Assembly (NCBI RefSeq): GCF_010093595.1
Contig: NW_022985440.1
Span: forward strand, 1,202,634-1,266,633
Direction: 5' to 3'
Length of the DNA stretch: 64,000 nt
Source of the DNA: Mytilinidion resinicola
Lineage: Eukaryota; Ascomycota; Dothideomycetes; Mytilinidiales; Mytilinidiaceae
This document shows, piece after piece, positions 1-11,334 of the stretch. The position numbers were made by a program, and so were the translations under genes. Each line of letters begins with the position of its first letter. Position 1 is the stretch's first letter. The notes below the pieces were generated by a model. The model saw only the letters and a list, made by a program, of their open reading frames with translations. It was not told where the DNA came from and made no database searches.

Positions 1-1008
1 GAGGGCCTAATTAAATGTCACCAGGTACGTTCACCACTCACATTTCTAACTAAAGACTTTACTGATGACGGGCAGTGGAATCACGAACTCACGAACTATA
101 TCATGGCAATGGTTCACGATCCGGAGAATCAAATATACAAAGATGGTATGTGACTTCTCTCCCAGGATGCGTGTGCCCTTCTCACAGTTACAGTATCGGC
201 AATGCAGCGAGAGATTGCAAAACAATCAGAAATGCTCCGCGCGATTGAGGAACCAGGGGAGCCCCTCTCAGCACGGCCACCTTATTTCATGCAAATTGAT
301 AATGCGCCACCACTTTCCCCGCGCCAAATGCCTCAGGACGACCACCGAAGAGCATCACTCGCCGCCAATTCTCGCCAAGCACCTTTCAGGCCTCCCGTAC
401 CAGCACATCTGGCCATATCGCCCCGCCGCTATGGTTCGATAGGAACAGGCACCTATTCTCCGTCGTCCGCGAGAACTCCAGTGCACCAACCCCCGCCGCC
501 ACCACCGCCCCCAATCCAACATCCAGCTTCATCTAGTTCTTCATCTCCACCATACAATCTGTACAGGCGACACACATCAGCCGACATCCGATTACACGGC
601 TGGCAAGCACCTCCACCACCACCAACTCACTCACCGTATGCCTCCGGTCAGAACTCGTCCCAATGGCCGTCATCGCCGCACCGGACCCCTATCAGCGGTG
701 GCGACCAGCAGATCCGGGATGCACTAGCACAGTACGAACTGCCCCGCAACCCTCGCCCGCAAGGTTCTCGCCAGGCAACCCCTCCGCTTGGGAACGATGC
801 AGGGCCCTCTAACCTTAGCGCTGAGAGCGGCTGGTCGCTTCCCGGGCGCGCATATCCATTCAAAGGCATCGATGTCTCTGGCCCACCAACACGACGCTCA
901 AGTATGGCCAGCAACGTCCACTCTTTGCTGAACCCGGCCGAGACTGCCGAAAGGGCCGACGAGGACGAGCAAGACCCCGATGCTAGGAAACGGAAGCGGA
1001 TGCAATGA
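1..1008 (+). CDS. 3' end of a proline-rich, probably nuclear protein (partial)
   Basis: Only the 3' part is in the window. Three exon pieces fit one frame: 1-24, 76-145 and 194-1008, with introns 25-75 (gtacgt..cag, branch ctaac) and 146-193 (gtatgt..cag). The first joined residues read EGLIKCHQWNHELTNYIMAM, a compact helical-looking segment, followed by a short helix (AMQREIAKQSEMLRAIEE). The remaining ~250 residues are low complexity: Pro-, Ser- and Arg-rich, with a run of eight prolines. The C-terminus has a conserved-looking SNVHSLLNPAETAERADEDE stretch and ends in a basic RKRKRMQ, which resembles a nuclear localisation signal. That pattern suggests a transcription regulator, but I do not recognise the family. 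The two upstream exons are short, so the splice model is likely rather than proven. The stop is TGA at 1006-1008. Confidence 0.6.
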
Positions 1009-1540
1009 CGCCTGCCTTTATCGGCCTTGAGATTAGAGGCTGTACTTGTACGATGATTTTCGCACTTAAATTTTCACTTCGTCGGATTTTCGCAGTGTCA
1101 CGATTGTGCTTCAGCAGTTCTTCATACCTTAACTCGTTTTAAAAAAAAGGATCATGTCGCTATTGGATTTTCAATGAGCTGGATGGAGGTTAATCTGAGA
1201 CATTTCCAAATATTGGGTCGGATGTGGCTCTCACCTTCGCATTTTTCCGTCCTTTAACATTTTTTAATTATTGCTATCGTTTTCCAACGATGCTCGCTTG
1301 GTTGGACAGTTGATATGGGTTTGGGCGGAATGTAATGGAGTTTTCCTGGCTCAATATTTGCGAATGGAGCGGATAGCGGTGTGGCATGCTTTTTGGCTGT
1401 GGTTTTCTGCTTGGATTGGGACAGATAAGATCGGCGCGATGTTTGTGGATGTCTGTGTATGCTGCCAATTGGGATCCTCATGGCATTTGAGATTACTAAA
1501 AATGGAACATGGTTCGTTGCTTTTTTGATTCTTGATATTT
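1009..1540. other. Intergenic stretch, no gene seen
   Basis: This is the 3' flank of the proline-rich gene. Short open frames exist on both strands but overlap each other and show no recognisable protein. No RNA gene is visible. Confidence 0.5.
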
Positions 1541-2130
1541 TTGGCCCCTCTGTCGTTGATCATACTTACCTGTGAAAGTCGATACTTGCCCACGCGGTGT
1601 GGTACGCCGCACATTTTATCCCTTGCCTGACATCTAGCAAATCGAGAACTTGTGGTTCATTTCGTTACTTTTACTCACTTTCACAGAGGAGAAGGCCCCA
1701 CGCGGTGTGGTGCGTACCTAACCCTCCACCCAATGACGAAGAAATCAGGATATCTACGGTTCGATTCGTTACTTCTACTCACGTTTATCCAGGAAAAGCC
1801 CCACGCGGTGTGGTACACAGCGTCCTTACAGTTCTACTCGACGTCTGTCAAACAGACATATGCACGGTTCGATCTGTTGCTTTTACTCGTATTCACTCCG
1901 GGAAGGGCACGCAGCGTGTTTATCCCCTGACCCGACGTATAGCAAATGAAGAAGTATGCGGTCAGAGGCGAAGGCCCCACGCGGCGTGGTACACAACGTA
2001 TTCGACTCCCTGCCCAATGACTAAGAAATCAGGATAGTCGCGGTTCGATTCGTTGCTTTTACTCGCTTTTGCAACGGGAAGGGTACGCAGTGCGGCACAC
2101 AGCGTCCCCAAACTGTTACTCGACGCGCAG
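1540..2130. repeat. Tandem repeat, ~105-bp unit, about six degenerate copies
   Basis: A core close to CCACGCGGTGTGGTACACAG recurs near 1590, 1698, 1801, 1908, 1978 and 2084. Spacings are about 108, 103, 107, 70 and 106 bp. Each unit also carries a second conserved block, GGTTCGATTCGTTACTTTTA or a close variant (for example at 1757, 1868 and 2042), followed by 'ctcac/ctcgc'. The phrase 'aatgac(g/t)aagaaatcaggata' is repeated at about 1733 and 2017. Units differ by substitutions and small indels, so this is an old minisatellite or a nested repeat rather than a fresh array. Open frames running through it reflect the repeat and are not treated as genes. Degenerate opposite-strand relatives lie at about 10.1-10.6 kb. 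Confidence 0.7.
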
Positions 2131-2359
2131 TTGGATTCATTACTTGAACCTACCTTACAATCGAGAAAGTTTTGTAGGGGGGGAAAAGTTGTATACGATG
2201 CGTATGAGAGATGACCAGAAGGCCATAAATTCACAAAGTCGATTATCCCAATCCTATTAAGCGCCCCGAGCTAGATTATACGCTCAAGTACACACCCCAA
2301 CACTATAGCAGAAACCCACAACGCCCACACTAAACCAAACCATCTTCATCGTCTATCGC

Positions 2360-3280
2360 CTACGTTCCCACCGGCCTCGTTTTCAACCCCTCAGGCTTCG
2401 AGTTCCTTCCCGCCAGCCAATTTTCCTGGGCCAAGGGCCGCACGAACTTCGCTCTTTGCTCCGCCAAAAACTCCTCCTCTGTCAACGGCCCCGCCATCGG
2501 CCGCGAGTGGAACCACCCCTCCCTTGCCGCCTTCGACCTCTCCCTTTCCTGCTCCAACCACTCCTCCGGCATGCCCTCACGTGCCGCAATCTGCAGTTCA
2601 TCCTCCGTCAACTGCCGCGTCACCGGCGTGTGGAAAGGGATGTGCCACCCTCCCCTCGCGGCCGCCACGGCGTTAACATGCTTCAGCAACTCCGCCTTCG
2701 CCTTGTCCAGCCTCTCCACAATCCACTCCACCTGCGCGTCCTTCAGCCCGCTCTTAGTGTCGGGCCGCGAGACGAGCGGGAACCAGAACGCCTCGAGCGC
2801 CGCGTGGCGCTCGACGATGAGCTGGCGCAAGTCATCGAACGAGGCCGTGACATTGGGCGCGCGAGCGGCGATGGTGATGTCGTAGAGCTTGACGGCCTCC
2901 TTGCTGAAGCCCAGGATCTCGGCGGGCGTGTCGCCGAGGAAGGAGAAGTGGTCCGTGCGGTAGCCGCAGGCGGCGAGGGGGAAGTGCAGCCGGATGTTGG
3001 GTCTGTAGCTGTATAGTAGGCTGGCGAGGAAGATGACGACGGCGAGGATCCAGCCGGCGGTGATCCAGTGCGAGGAGTTGAGGTCGAGGTTGAAGGGGGA
3101 GGAGGGGGGCTCTAGCTCCTCTGGGGGGATGGTGTCGAGGAAGTCGAGGGGGTCTTCTGATGTGACTGAGGAAGTGGAGGTGGCAGTGCCGCCTTTTGTG
3201 GAGTCGGTGAAGCGGAGTGTGTTGGTGTCGTGGCTGCGGAAGCCGGTGTTGGCGAAGTTTTTGTGGGATTCTCGGGCCAT
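2360..3280 (-). CDS. Single-pass membrane protein, fungal, function unknown
   Basis: One intronless frame. I start it at the ATG at 3280 (MARESHKNFANTG), giving 306 aa. An in-frame ATG at 3403 would add 41 residues of poor composition. The N-terminal ~70 residues are Ser/Thr-rich and polar. One strong transmembrane segment follows (ITAGWILAVVIFLASLLYSY, around residue 73-92). The remaining ~210 residues are soluble, with charged helices rich in Glu, Arg and Ala, and near the end two similar motifs, R(Q/P)LTEDEL / GPLTEEEF, each followed by Glu/Arg-rich helix. The layout resembles J-domain-adjacent or mitochondrial/ER inner-membrane proteins of fungi, but no HPD or other diagnostic motif is present. 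It is transcribed away from PDB1, with 764 bp between the two starts. Confidence 0.7.
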   Translation of the reverse strand: MARESHKNFANTGFRSHDTNTLRFTDSTKGGTATSTSSVTSEDPLDFLDTIPPEELEPPSSPFNLDLNSSHWITAGWILAVVIFLASLLYSYRPNIRLHFPLAACGYRTDHFSFLGDTPAEILGFSKEAVKLYDITIAARAPNVTASFDDLRQLIVERHAALEAFWFPLVSRPDTKSGLKDAQVEWIVERLDKAKAELLKHVNAVAAARGGWHIPFHTPVTRQLTEDELQIAAREGMPEEWLEQERERSKAAREGWFHSRPMAGPLTEEEFLAEQRAKFVRPLAQENWLAGRNSKPEGLKTRPVGT

Positions 3281-4044
3281 GGCGGGAGAGAATGGGGATT
3301 GTGAGGCTGAGGATGCTGTGGGAGGGCAGAGGGAATGACGAGGCGGTAGAAGTAGAGAAGAGACGTTGACTATAATGCAGACGCTGAAAGAAAGATGATG
3401 CAAACGGCCGAGGTGTCCAATACTTACATTGCCCGATTGTAGGTGTCGAAGGATGCATAGAGCTCAGATATGTGGATTTCTTTGAAGGCGTTCAGTTGCC
3501 AACCACAAACGGATAAGTGCATTAACAAAGAAGTGCTGGTGAACTCTAAGAGTAACCCTTGGTTAAACTGAATGGAGCAAATTCATATTGTAGCTGCTTC
3601 AAACTATAAGCGACAATTGGAGGGAGGAGGAGCTGGAGTAGATGTCAAGTCTCCCAGCGATTGTGCATGTCGTTGAAGTTGTGAAGCATGATTGGGATAA
3701 GAGCAAGCAATAAGCCAAACCCTCCGGAGGCTGTCATAGCAGTAAGGCCGAAATAATGCGCATCTCTCGCCTGGGACAAGAAGTAATCGGGCCTGCAACC
3801 GACTGACTATGGTAGAGGGATGCGGCCGCGGCACGAGGAGGCTTGAGATGGGAGATGTAAACTGTTTTGGCGATGATGGGAGCTTGGACCCTCAACAAAA
3901 CTTCCGGACATGTCGGGGAAGCCGATTTATCGAGACGTCTCACTCCAGTTGTTTCCCGACCTTCATCACTCTCTTCAATCCCATCGGACAATCTTGCTTC
4001 TCGTCCTCCCCTTTCTCCTCTCCATCGCGAACTGTACAGCAGCC
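3281..4044. promoter_or_regulatory. Divergent intergenic region between the membrane-protein gene and PDB1
   Basis: 764 bp separate the two starts. The PDB1-proximal side is pyrimidine-rich (ctcttcaatccc.., ttctcgtcctcccctttctcctc at about 3970-4022), typical of a fungal core promoter and 5' UTR. No specific operator can be named. Confidence 0.45.
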
Positions 4045-5495
4045 ATGTCTGCCGCCCGCCTCTTCCGTCCTGCTGCCCGACTGCTGTCAGCCACGCGATC
4101 GGCCCCAACACTACGACCTGCGTTCCGCCCGGCGACCTCATTGCCCTCGATTGTCAGGAGTCGGAACTATGCCGCCGCCAGCGGTGTCAAGGAGATGACG
4201 GTGCGAGATGCCCTGAACGAGGCCATGGCCGAGGAGATGGAGCAGAACGACAAGGTGTTCATCATGGGCGAGGAGGTCGCGCAGTACAACGGAGCGTAAG
4301 TACACCTCCGGGGCATCCAATTGCGCGTCAATCGCCGCTATATGGGGGATTCTGGCGCTATGGAACCCTCTCGCCGAGTCCGTCCATGCATTGTCAACAA
4401 TTTCCATGTGAATATTACGACCCTAGCAGATCGGCGCTAATCGCCTTCAAGATACAAGGTCACAAAAGGCCTACTCGACCGCTTCGGCGAGAAGAGGGTC
4501 ATTGACACCCCCATCACCGAGTCTGGCTTCGCTGGTCTGACCGTTGGTGCCGCTCTTGCGGGCTTGCACCCAGTGGTATGTTATCTCTGGCCCTGAAGAT
4601 AGATAGTAAGCTAATCACGAACCAACAGTGCGAGTTCATGACCTTCAACTTCGCCATGCAAGCCATTGACCAGATCATCAACTCTGCCGCAAAGACGCAC
4701 TACATGTCCGGCGGTATCCAGCCCTGCAACATCACATTCCGCGGTCCCAACGGTTTCGCGTCGGGTGTGGCTGCACAGCACTCCCAGGACTACAGCGCGT
4801 GGTACGGAAGCATACCTGGATTGAAAGTCGTGTCGCCATATAGCGCGGAGGATGCTAAGGGGCTGCTCAAGGCTGCTATTCGGGACCCCAACCCGGTCGT
4901 CGTTTTGGAGAACGAGTATGGATCCTGAAGCAAGTTTCAGAGGAGCTGAACTGACGCGTGACAGGCTGCTATACGGTCTTTCGTTCCCAATGAGTGAGGA
5001 GGCACAGAAGGACGACTTTGTCATTCCAGTATGTAAACCAGTATCAGATGAGTTATGGGGGACGCCACATACTAATCAGATATGCAGTTCGGCAAAGCTA
5101 AAATCGAACGCCCTGGAACGGACCTCACCATCGTGACCTTGTCTCGCTGCGTTGGCCAATCTCTGGTTGCAGCTGAGCAGCTGAAGAAGAAGTACGGCAT
5201 CGAGGCGGAGGTGATCAACCTCCGGTCAATCAAGCCGCTGGACGTCGAGACCATTGTCAAGTCTGTGAAGAAGACGGGCCACATGATGGCTGTTGAGTCT
5301 GGATTCCCGTCGTTTGGCGTAGCGGCTGAGATCATGGCGCTCACCTGCGAGTACGCCTTCGACTACCTTGAGGCACCCCCAGTCCGTGTCACTGGCGCGG
5401 AAGTGCCCACACCATATGCCGAGAAGCTGGAACAGATGGCATTCCCGAGCGAAACACTGATAGCGAACTACGCTGCCAAGCTGCTACGGGTGTAA
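4045..5495 (+). CDS. PDB1: Pyruvate dehydrogenase E1 component, beta subunit, mitochondrial
   Basis: Five exons keep frame: 4045-4295, 4452-4575, 4629-4915, 4965-5028 and 5088-5495, giving 377 aa, the usual length for fungal PDB1. With E1-alpha it forms the thiamine-diphosphate-dependent decarboxylase of the PDH complex in the mitochondrial matrix. The N-terminus ([20 protein letters not shown]) is an Arg/Ser/Ala-rich presequence running to about residue 35. The mature part starts near [17 protein letters not shown] and contains [37 protein letters not shown], the [19 protein letters not shown] segment and the C-terminal transketolase domain ([36 protein letters not shown]). Introns have standard gtaagt/gtatgg/gtatgt donors. 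An upstream ATG at 3910 is out of context for the presequence, so I prefer 4045. No lesion is seen. Confidence 0.96.
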
Positions 5496-8298
5496 AGGCG
5501 GGGGTTTCACGCTGTATCAAAAGATCCATTGGCTTGTGGATGTGTAGGGTGCTTGGACTGTACTTTTAATGCTCCTGTTTGTTCGGAAGATTTCATTTCT
5601 TGGTCGCGGCAGCATAGCGGTCAATAATTGTTAACTCATGCCGGAGCGCGGGCCGATTTCGGACTGATTGGAGTGATTGCTAGTGCGTTATTGAGTTTGC
5701 GTGAAAAGGAAATGGGCGTTGCATTGAAATAGGGTGCAGGAAGCTGGCGTAACTTTGCTCATGGTGCAGTCAGCTCGTTTGTAGTTGCCGTGGGCTGTCA
5801 CTGCTTTCCCACAAATCAAGCAACGCTCTCTACTCGAAAATGCCTCTCTCGGCTGCCCTCTACCATGTTTTGCACCTCATGCACTGATCAACGTCGCTTG
5901 GAGGGTCATCGCACGTGGCCACTATGCGCTCCCAGTGCTCTACAGTCGGAGCACATTGCGGCGTCCCACACCTAACCCTAACCCTAATCCAACTCATCGG
6001 GCAACATAGTGTCAAAGCTATGTGCTGCAATTACAACAAAGCACACTTCGTCGCCATGCCCATGGATACGCTACCTAAACAAGGGGGTGTTCCGACCATT
6101 TTTCAATGCAAGATGCAAACAGCACATATATCAAATCCATGTCATCTGGATTGGGCTTGACTGCATGTGTCAAGCTGTTAGGGGCCTGCAACTATCATCC
6201 CACTGCGGCTCGGTGTCGTCCGAGGCACTGCTAGACGGACAGGCTCCGACTGGGGAAACGAGTGCCATTTGTGAAATGGTATGCTGTGGCTCCTGCAGCA
6301 CAGCGTGGAGGCGTTGCAGGCGGGCAGGCCTGGAACCGAAGATCTCCGCCCAGCGCCAAGGTGCCACAGGAAAGTCCGCGGTGCCGGTTCACGCGCAGAA
6401 ACACTATTCCACTTACGTGCAGCGTGGGACTGCGAGGCCGGACGCGGCGAGGGGCAAAAAGTGCGGGTAGCAGATGAGGACAGGAGATGAGGACAAGAGC
6501 TGCGAGCTTGAAGATTTGGGCTGCAGAATGCGGTGAGGGCATCTGGCGTCGTGGATTTCTTTTCCAGACTGTCGTCGCCCGAACACCATGCCAAATACTG
6601 TGGTCCTTTGCGGCTCGTGGATGCCGGCCGGGTGCGATCTCGCAACTCCAGGACCACGAGGCCGGAGGGATGGCGCAGGCGCTCGAAGCGGAAAGGTTCT
6701 AGAAATGGCCGCGGTCCAGATTCCAGTGCGATGACCTCGAGGCCAACCGTCTCTCTTCAGCTACTCGCATCCTCCCCCATCCTGACATTCTCTGTTCCCC
6801 GTCTGCACACACTCAGAACCCGCACGATGCCAATCGGACCGCTCAGACCTCTCGATCATGACGCACCTGCCATCAAGCGCTCGCCTGCATCATGATGGCG
6901 TTGAACTATACCCACCTCCACGCCTCTGTGCTCAGTGGCAGTCTAACGCGAGAGCTGGCATACGGCCACCACGGTCTCAGTCTGCGCCTTCCTAGCACGC
7001 TGTCTCGCTTCTTGCTCACCGATCTAGTCATCATTCGTCCTACCCGGACATGCTCGGTCTGCCCCGTTCTCTGGCCTGGAATCGGGATCCGGCCGCGAAA
7101 CCGGGCCCTTGCGAGTCCATCCCCACTGTACGCACTGCTCGCCGGTCATGTCCGCCATGGACGGATCTCTCCGCCCGCAGAAAGCCTTCTCCAGCCCGCA
7201 GGGGGCACGATGCAAACGTCCCTCGGTTCGACAACGGCGTAGACGCACGACGGCCTGCCAGCCTGTTACATTGTCGCTGGGTACCGACCAATGCTCGGTT
7301 TGGACGCAAAAGTCACTGGGCCACGTCAATGGCTTGAAAAAGGAGGAGAGTATGGTCTGAGATCGTACGATTTTCCTCACAACCACATTTGTTACCCTCC
7401 TTCCGCAGCCAAGCCGCAGCGTCTTGTGCGTCCACCATCCACACCAGCCTTACCGAGCTTCTCCAGATCAGATAGACGACATGCCGCAGATCCCAATGGC
7501 CGCCGCGTGCCTCGTGCAACTACCTCGCTTGCTTAGGTTTGGTCAGTGTAGCTCTGTTGCTCCTCAGCCCAAGCCTCAGCATGCTGTGCAGATACGCATG
7601 CACTCCACCAGCTCCGAACTCCAGCTATTCTATCGTCGTAACCTTGTCGGCGGCCAGTCGCTATGCTCGGAGGGCTTGTCGTTCAGCCGGCATGCTTTTG
7701 CCGTTTCTTCCGCGCCTTGAAACGCCATCGGCTTGGGTTTCCTAGCCTCGATATGCATGATTCTTCACTACAAGTTCACGAGCCCTGCGTTCCCTAGCTC
7801 TCCCTTGCTAGCACACCTAATGAGGGGACGCTTGTGCAGATAGCCAGTTCCGGGCTGTAGCTGCGGGTATGGCCGCTCCAAGTCAGGGTCCTAATGCCGG
7901 TCGTGGCGCTGGACGCCGTGGGACTCGAGTCTTCTACCCTAGCGTCACGAGCCGCCTTTGCGGGACTTAAAGGTAGTATGGAACTGTTTTTTAGTAGGGG
8001 CGCCATTGCGATTGGCTTGAGGCCTTGATCTTGCTCGTTATGGCGTCTTCGGGCGGTAAGATGTGGCTGTCAAGGAGTTGCTTGACGTTCAGCTACCGTC
8101 GCGTTTAGCTTATCAATATTGGTAGTCGTGCCGAGTCGTCCCCTCATATCCCCCGGTTTGTTGCCATCCGCCTTGCTGTCCTCATGCTGCCATCGTTTCT
8201 CTTCGCTGCCTGCTTCCGAACGCACAAATCCACCTCAGATTAGTCTCCCTCTTTCCTCGTAGTAACTATTTATATCTTGCATTTATACTACCCAAGCC
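5496..8298. other. Long intergenic region (2.8 kb), no gene recognised
   Basis: Many short overlapping frames occur on both strands between about 5.8 and 8.0 kb, but none has a domain, signal sequence or splice structure that supports a gene. The only distinct element is a short telomere-like tract at 5971-5988. A long non-coding transcript cannot be excluded. Confidence 0.5.
5971..5988. repeat. Short interstitial telomere-like tract
   Basis: The sequence CCTAACCCTAACCCTAAT is almost three copies of CCCTAA, the complement of the fungal telomere repeat TTAGGG. It lies in a gene-free region. It is too short to indicate an old chromosome end and could be chance or a protein-binding site. Confidence 0.6.
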
Positions 8299-9689
8299 AT
8301 GTCCTCCTGCACACTGCAGCCTTCCCCGATCCTATGCCTCCCCGCAGAGCTGCGAGAGCAAATATACGCCGCCGTCCTTCTAGCGCCCAACAGTGACATC
8401 AACCTCCTGGGCGTCTGCCGGCAGATATATGCCGAATCCTACCCCCTGCTCTTCAAGAGACCGTTGACTTTCTCCTCGCAGTCCAGCCTTTCCAAATGGC
8501 TTGGCCTTGTCCAATTCGAGCACCTCCACAATGTCTTCGCCATCACCCTCTACCTCCAAGACATCGACCTCACCCCCATCCTCTCCCTAGCACCCCTCCC
8601 CGGCATCCTTTGCTGGGAACTATACGAGCAGGAACTCTCAGGCATTACCCTCGCACTCCGCCAGCTGCCGGGCCTCCGCAACCTCTCCATCGCCCGCTGG
8701 ACACCACACCAGCTACAATCCCACCTCTACCGCTCGTTCCTCCACGCCTTCTGCGCCCTGCTCCCCCACTGCAACCCCAACCTCACCCACCTGACCCTCC
8801 ACGAGTCCATCCAACGCTTCTCATTCCTTCTCTCCCTCCCCCACCTCCGCTCCATCCGCCTCGTCGGCTTCGGCGACCACCACACCGCGCACGCCTTCAC
8901 CGTGCTGGCTCAGCTCCCGTCCCTCGCGGAGGTTGAGCTCGTCACAGAAGACGTCTCGCACGCCGCGCGGCCGTACGGCCAGCACCACCTCCTCAATAGC
9001 GACGAGAAGGCGCTCGCGGCCGCTCTGGCAACACTGCCCCCGCTAACCGCCTTCTCGATCCAGGAGTCGGCGGCGAGGCCGTCCGTGCTCACGCCGTCGC
9101 TACTTACGGCGCTAGGGGAGGCGCATGGGGCGAGTCTGAGAATACTTCGAATGTTTGTGGCTTCTACGCCTTCGTTTCCCACGTTAGCGAGGTTGCATGG
9201 CTTGCTGAGGGCGGAGGGGTGTGGGGTAGAGGAGTTGGAGCTGCGGTGGCCGGATGTCGAGGCGGAGATTCTGGAGAGTTTGCTGCCGAGGGGGTTGAGG
9301 ATTCTCAGAGTTCGTGTTGAGGGATACGTGCATGCGTTTGATTTGTTGTGGGGGGTTATTCAGCGGAGGAGGGAGTGCAGGGCGTTGGAGAGGGTGGGGT
9401 TAGTTGGGGAGTGGGAGGGATGGGAGGAGGATGAAGAGGGGCAGGAGGTGGAGGGAGGGGGATGTGAGGTGAGTTTCTTTCTTTCTTTACGCTTGGAATT
9501 GACACGTGGGTTGTGCGAGGTTGGGGAAGAGTGGATTGGAGGAGATGCTGGGTATGTTGGCCAAAGTGATGCTGACTTGTGTGTTCAAAGGGGTTTGAGG
9601 CTGCGAAGAATGAACTGGAGCTTGCGATTGGAGAGTTGAGGTATCTAGGGGTTGGGACGTTGAAGGGGGTTGAGCGGGGTGTTGATTGA
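8299..9689 (+). CDS. F-box-like / leucine-rich protein, function unknown
   Basis: Two exons, 8299-9468 and 9591-9689 (intron gtgagt..caaag with a ctgac branch), give 422 aa. The unspliced frame runs on to 9639, but splicing yields a cleaner C-terminus (GFEAAKNELELAIGELRYLG) ending at a TGA. The N-terminus (PSPILCLPAELREQIYAAVL, then LLGVCRQIYAESYPLLF) is the typical fungal F-box-like signature in which a 'LPaElR..Iy' helix is followed by 'CrqiyaEs..lLf'. The rest is rich in regularly spaced leucines (LPHLRSIRLVGF, LPSLAEVELV, LRILRMFVAS, LRILRVRVEG), consistent with irregular leucine-rich repeats. Members may act as SCF substrate adaptors, but a true Skp1 interaction cannot be judged. Codon use shifts from C-rich to G-rich third positions near 9120. 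Confidence 0.75.
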
Positions 9690-10189
9690 CATCAATTTGC
9701 AGTACTGGGAATTGTCGGAATGGGGTTGTAAGGTGAGCAACATCTCGGTGTCTGAGAACCCCTATGCACCCTGACTCTCTTCTCTATCGTCTTAAGAAAT
9801 GGACGCGCTGACGTTCCGTTTAGATCCACACGAAGCCACTCCGCCTCCCTTTGAGACGTAACCAAGCTCACAGGTTTGGTTGAATATGACCGATTTACGT
9901 TCCTCCTTCAAATTCCGGATTACGTCATGAGTCCACAATATCCGTTGATAAGCTTTTCCGTCCTACATGTATTTATATTCTGACAGTGCCCGTACCAAAC
10001 CCTCAAGTCCTGAATGAACCAAATAGAGGACCACAACCCAGCGCTGTTACTCACTTCTATCATCAAGCTTGGCGGCTGGATATATCATAAAACCCCATCC
10101 AAGCACCCCTCCTGCCCCCTACCCGGATCTCCACCGCCCCGAGCTTTAATAAGCCGAGTCTACTTCACGCCAGGCCGCATACAATGTAT

Positions 10190-10605
10190 TTCCCTCCCCA
10201 CCGAACATAACCCTTCCCGCAGTAATGCAAGTAAAAGTAAAGAATCTAACCGCATCACTCTCCATTTGTCAGACGTCGAGGAACTCTAGAAAAAAAAACG
10301 GCGCACCCCTACACCGCGTCTCCACCACGTAACCCACACTTCCTATAACAACACAAGTAAAAGCAACGACTCACTCCGCGCCGATCTCATTCAACAGCCA
10401 TCATACAAGGACGCTGCGTGTGTCACACTGCGTTACCCCTTCCCCACGTAAAAAAGCGAGTGAAAAAATCAACCAATCGAACCGCGAATTATCCTGGCAT
10501 CTCAGGGGGTGTTCAACGCACGCTGCACGTCCCACACGGCGTAGTTTTCCTTTTTCGCTTTCGCTTCGTGTCAATGTGAGCGGAAAGGAACGAATCGCAA
10601 CCGCA
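10190..10605 (-). repeat. Degenerate inverted-orientation copies of the ~105-bp repeat
   Basis: Read on the minus strand, this stretch matches the repeat at 1.54-2.13 kb. For example, GAACCGCGAATTATCCTG (about 10479) is nearly the complement of the block CAGGATAGTCGCGGTTC at about 2031. The motif 'agtaaaagcaacga' (about 10345) and 'aagtaaaagtaaagaatc' (about 10230) correspond to the 'ttcgttgcttttact' block, and 'cccacacggcgta' (about 10532) to the CACGCGG core. Copies are more diverged than in the first array. Confidence 0.55.
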
Positions 10606-10681
10606 TAGTCCCTACGCTTGCTGGAACATCAGGTGTGGCAGGTGCAGGGGATTAGATGGATGCGTTGCGTACCCCAAGCCT

Positions 10682-10714
10682 CCCCCCCCCCCCCCAACCC
10701 CCCCCCCCCCCCCC
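10682..10714. repeat. Poly-C tract (C14 AA C17)
   Basis: Two long cytosine runs separated by AA. On the minus strand these are G14 and G17, able in principle to form G-quadruplex structures. The length may also vary because of sequencing error. Confidence 0.85.
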
Positions 10715-11334
10715 AACACCCTTCCCTCGACAACAATGTGAAGCAGGAGTACCACATCGAAACCGCGGAAACCGTGTTTCTGTTAAGAGGCTGGGTGTTT
10801 CTCGGGGGATAAAAGTACATTGCGGAACTAACTAACCTACAGCGGAGCTTACAATCTCCTCTCCCCCCCCCGGGTCGACGTGACCAAAAACCATTGAACT
10901 AATCGAACGAACCACGTTAGGGGTAGAGTAGTAGACAGCTAGCGGGTCGGGTGTAATTCGATCTCACGGCTTCAAGGAAAGGTGTGCATATCCGATCCAG
11001 TACAGTGATTAGTCAATCCATTACTACATCTCCGCATCCCATATATAGCCTATTCCTTGCCCGCGTTCCATCCATACAACCCAGACTCCCCACTCCAAGG
11101 CCACCCGGCCCCGGACAATGCATTTGGAAACAAGGACTCAAAGCACCTTTCTTTAAGGAAAAGGGGCGCGCGTCGGTAAGAGCTGCGGAAACCGCCGGCT
11201 CGGACGCGAAGAACAGGAGCGCTTTTGGTAGCTCCCAGTCTAAAGATGCCAAGTCTACAACGGATAGACTCGGCCGCTGAACATGCGAAAAAACGAGACA
11301 TATGAACAGTTCGAAAGAGGATAGAAGAACGGGC

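Larger units (their letters stand above)
9690..11334. other. Intergenic region with degenerate repeats and a poly-C tract
   Basis: No gene is recognised. It holds degenerate minus-oriented relatives of the 105-bp repeat and a C-rich homopolymer tract, both listed separately. The last few hundred bases before 11335 are the 3' flank of ERG6. Confidence 0.5.

Noticed and set aside
1597..2037. 146-codon plus-strand frame
   Set aside because: Lies wholly in the ~105-bp repeat array and shows repeated, frame-shifting motifs.
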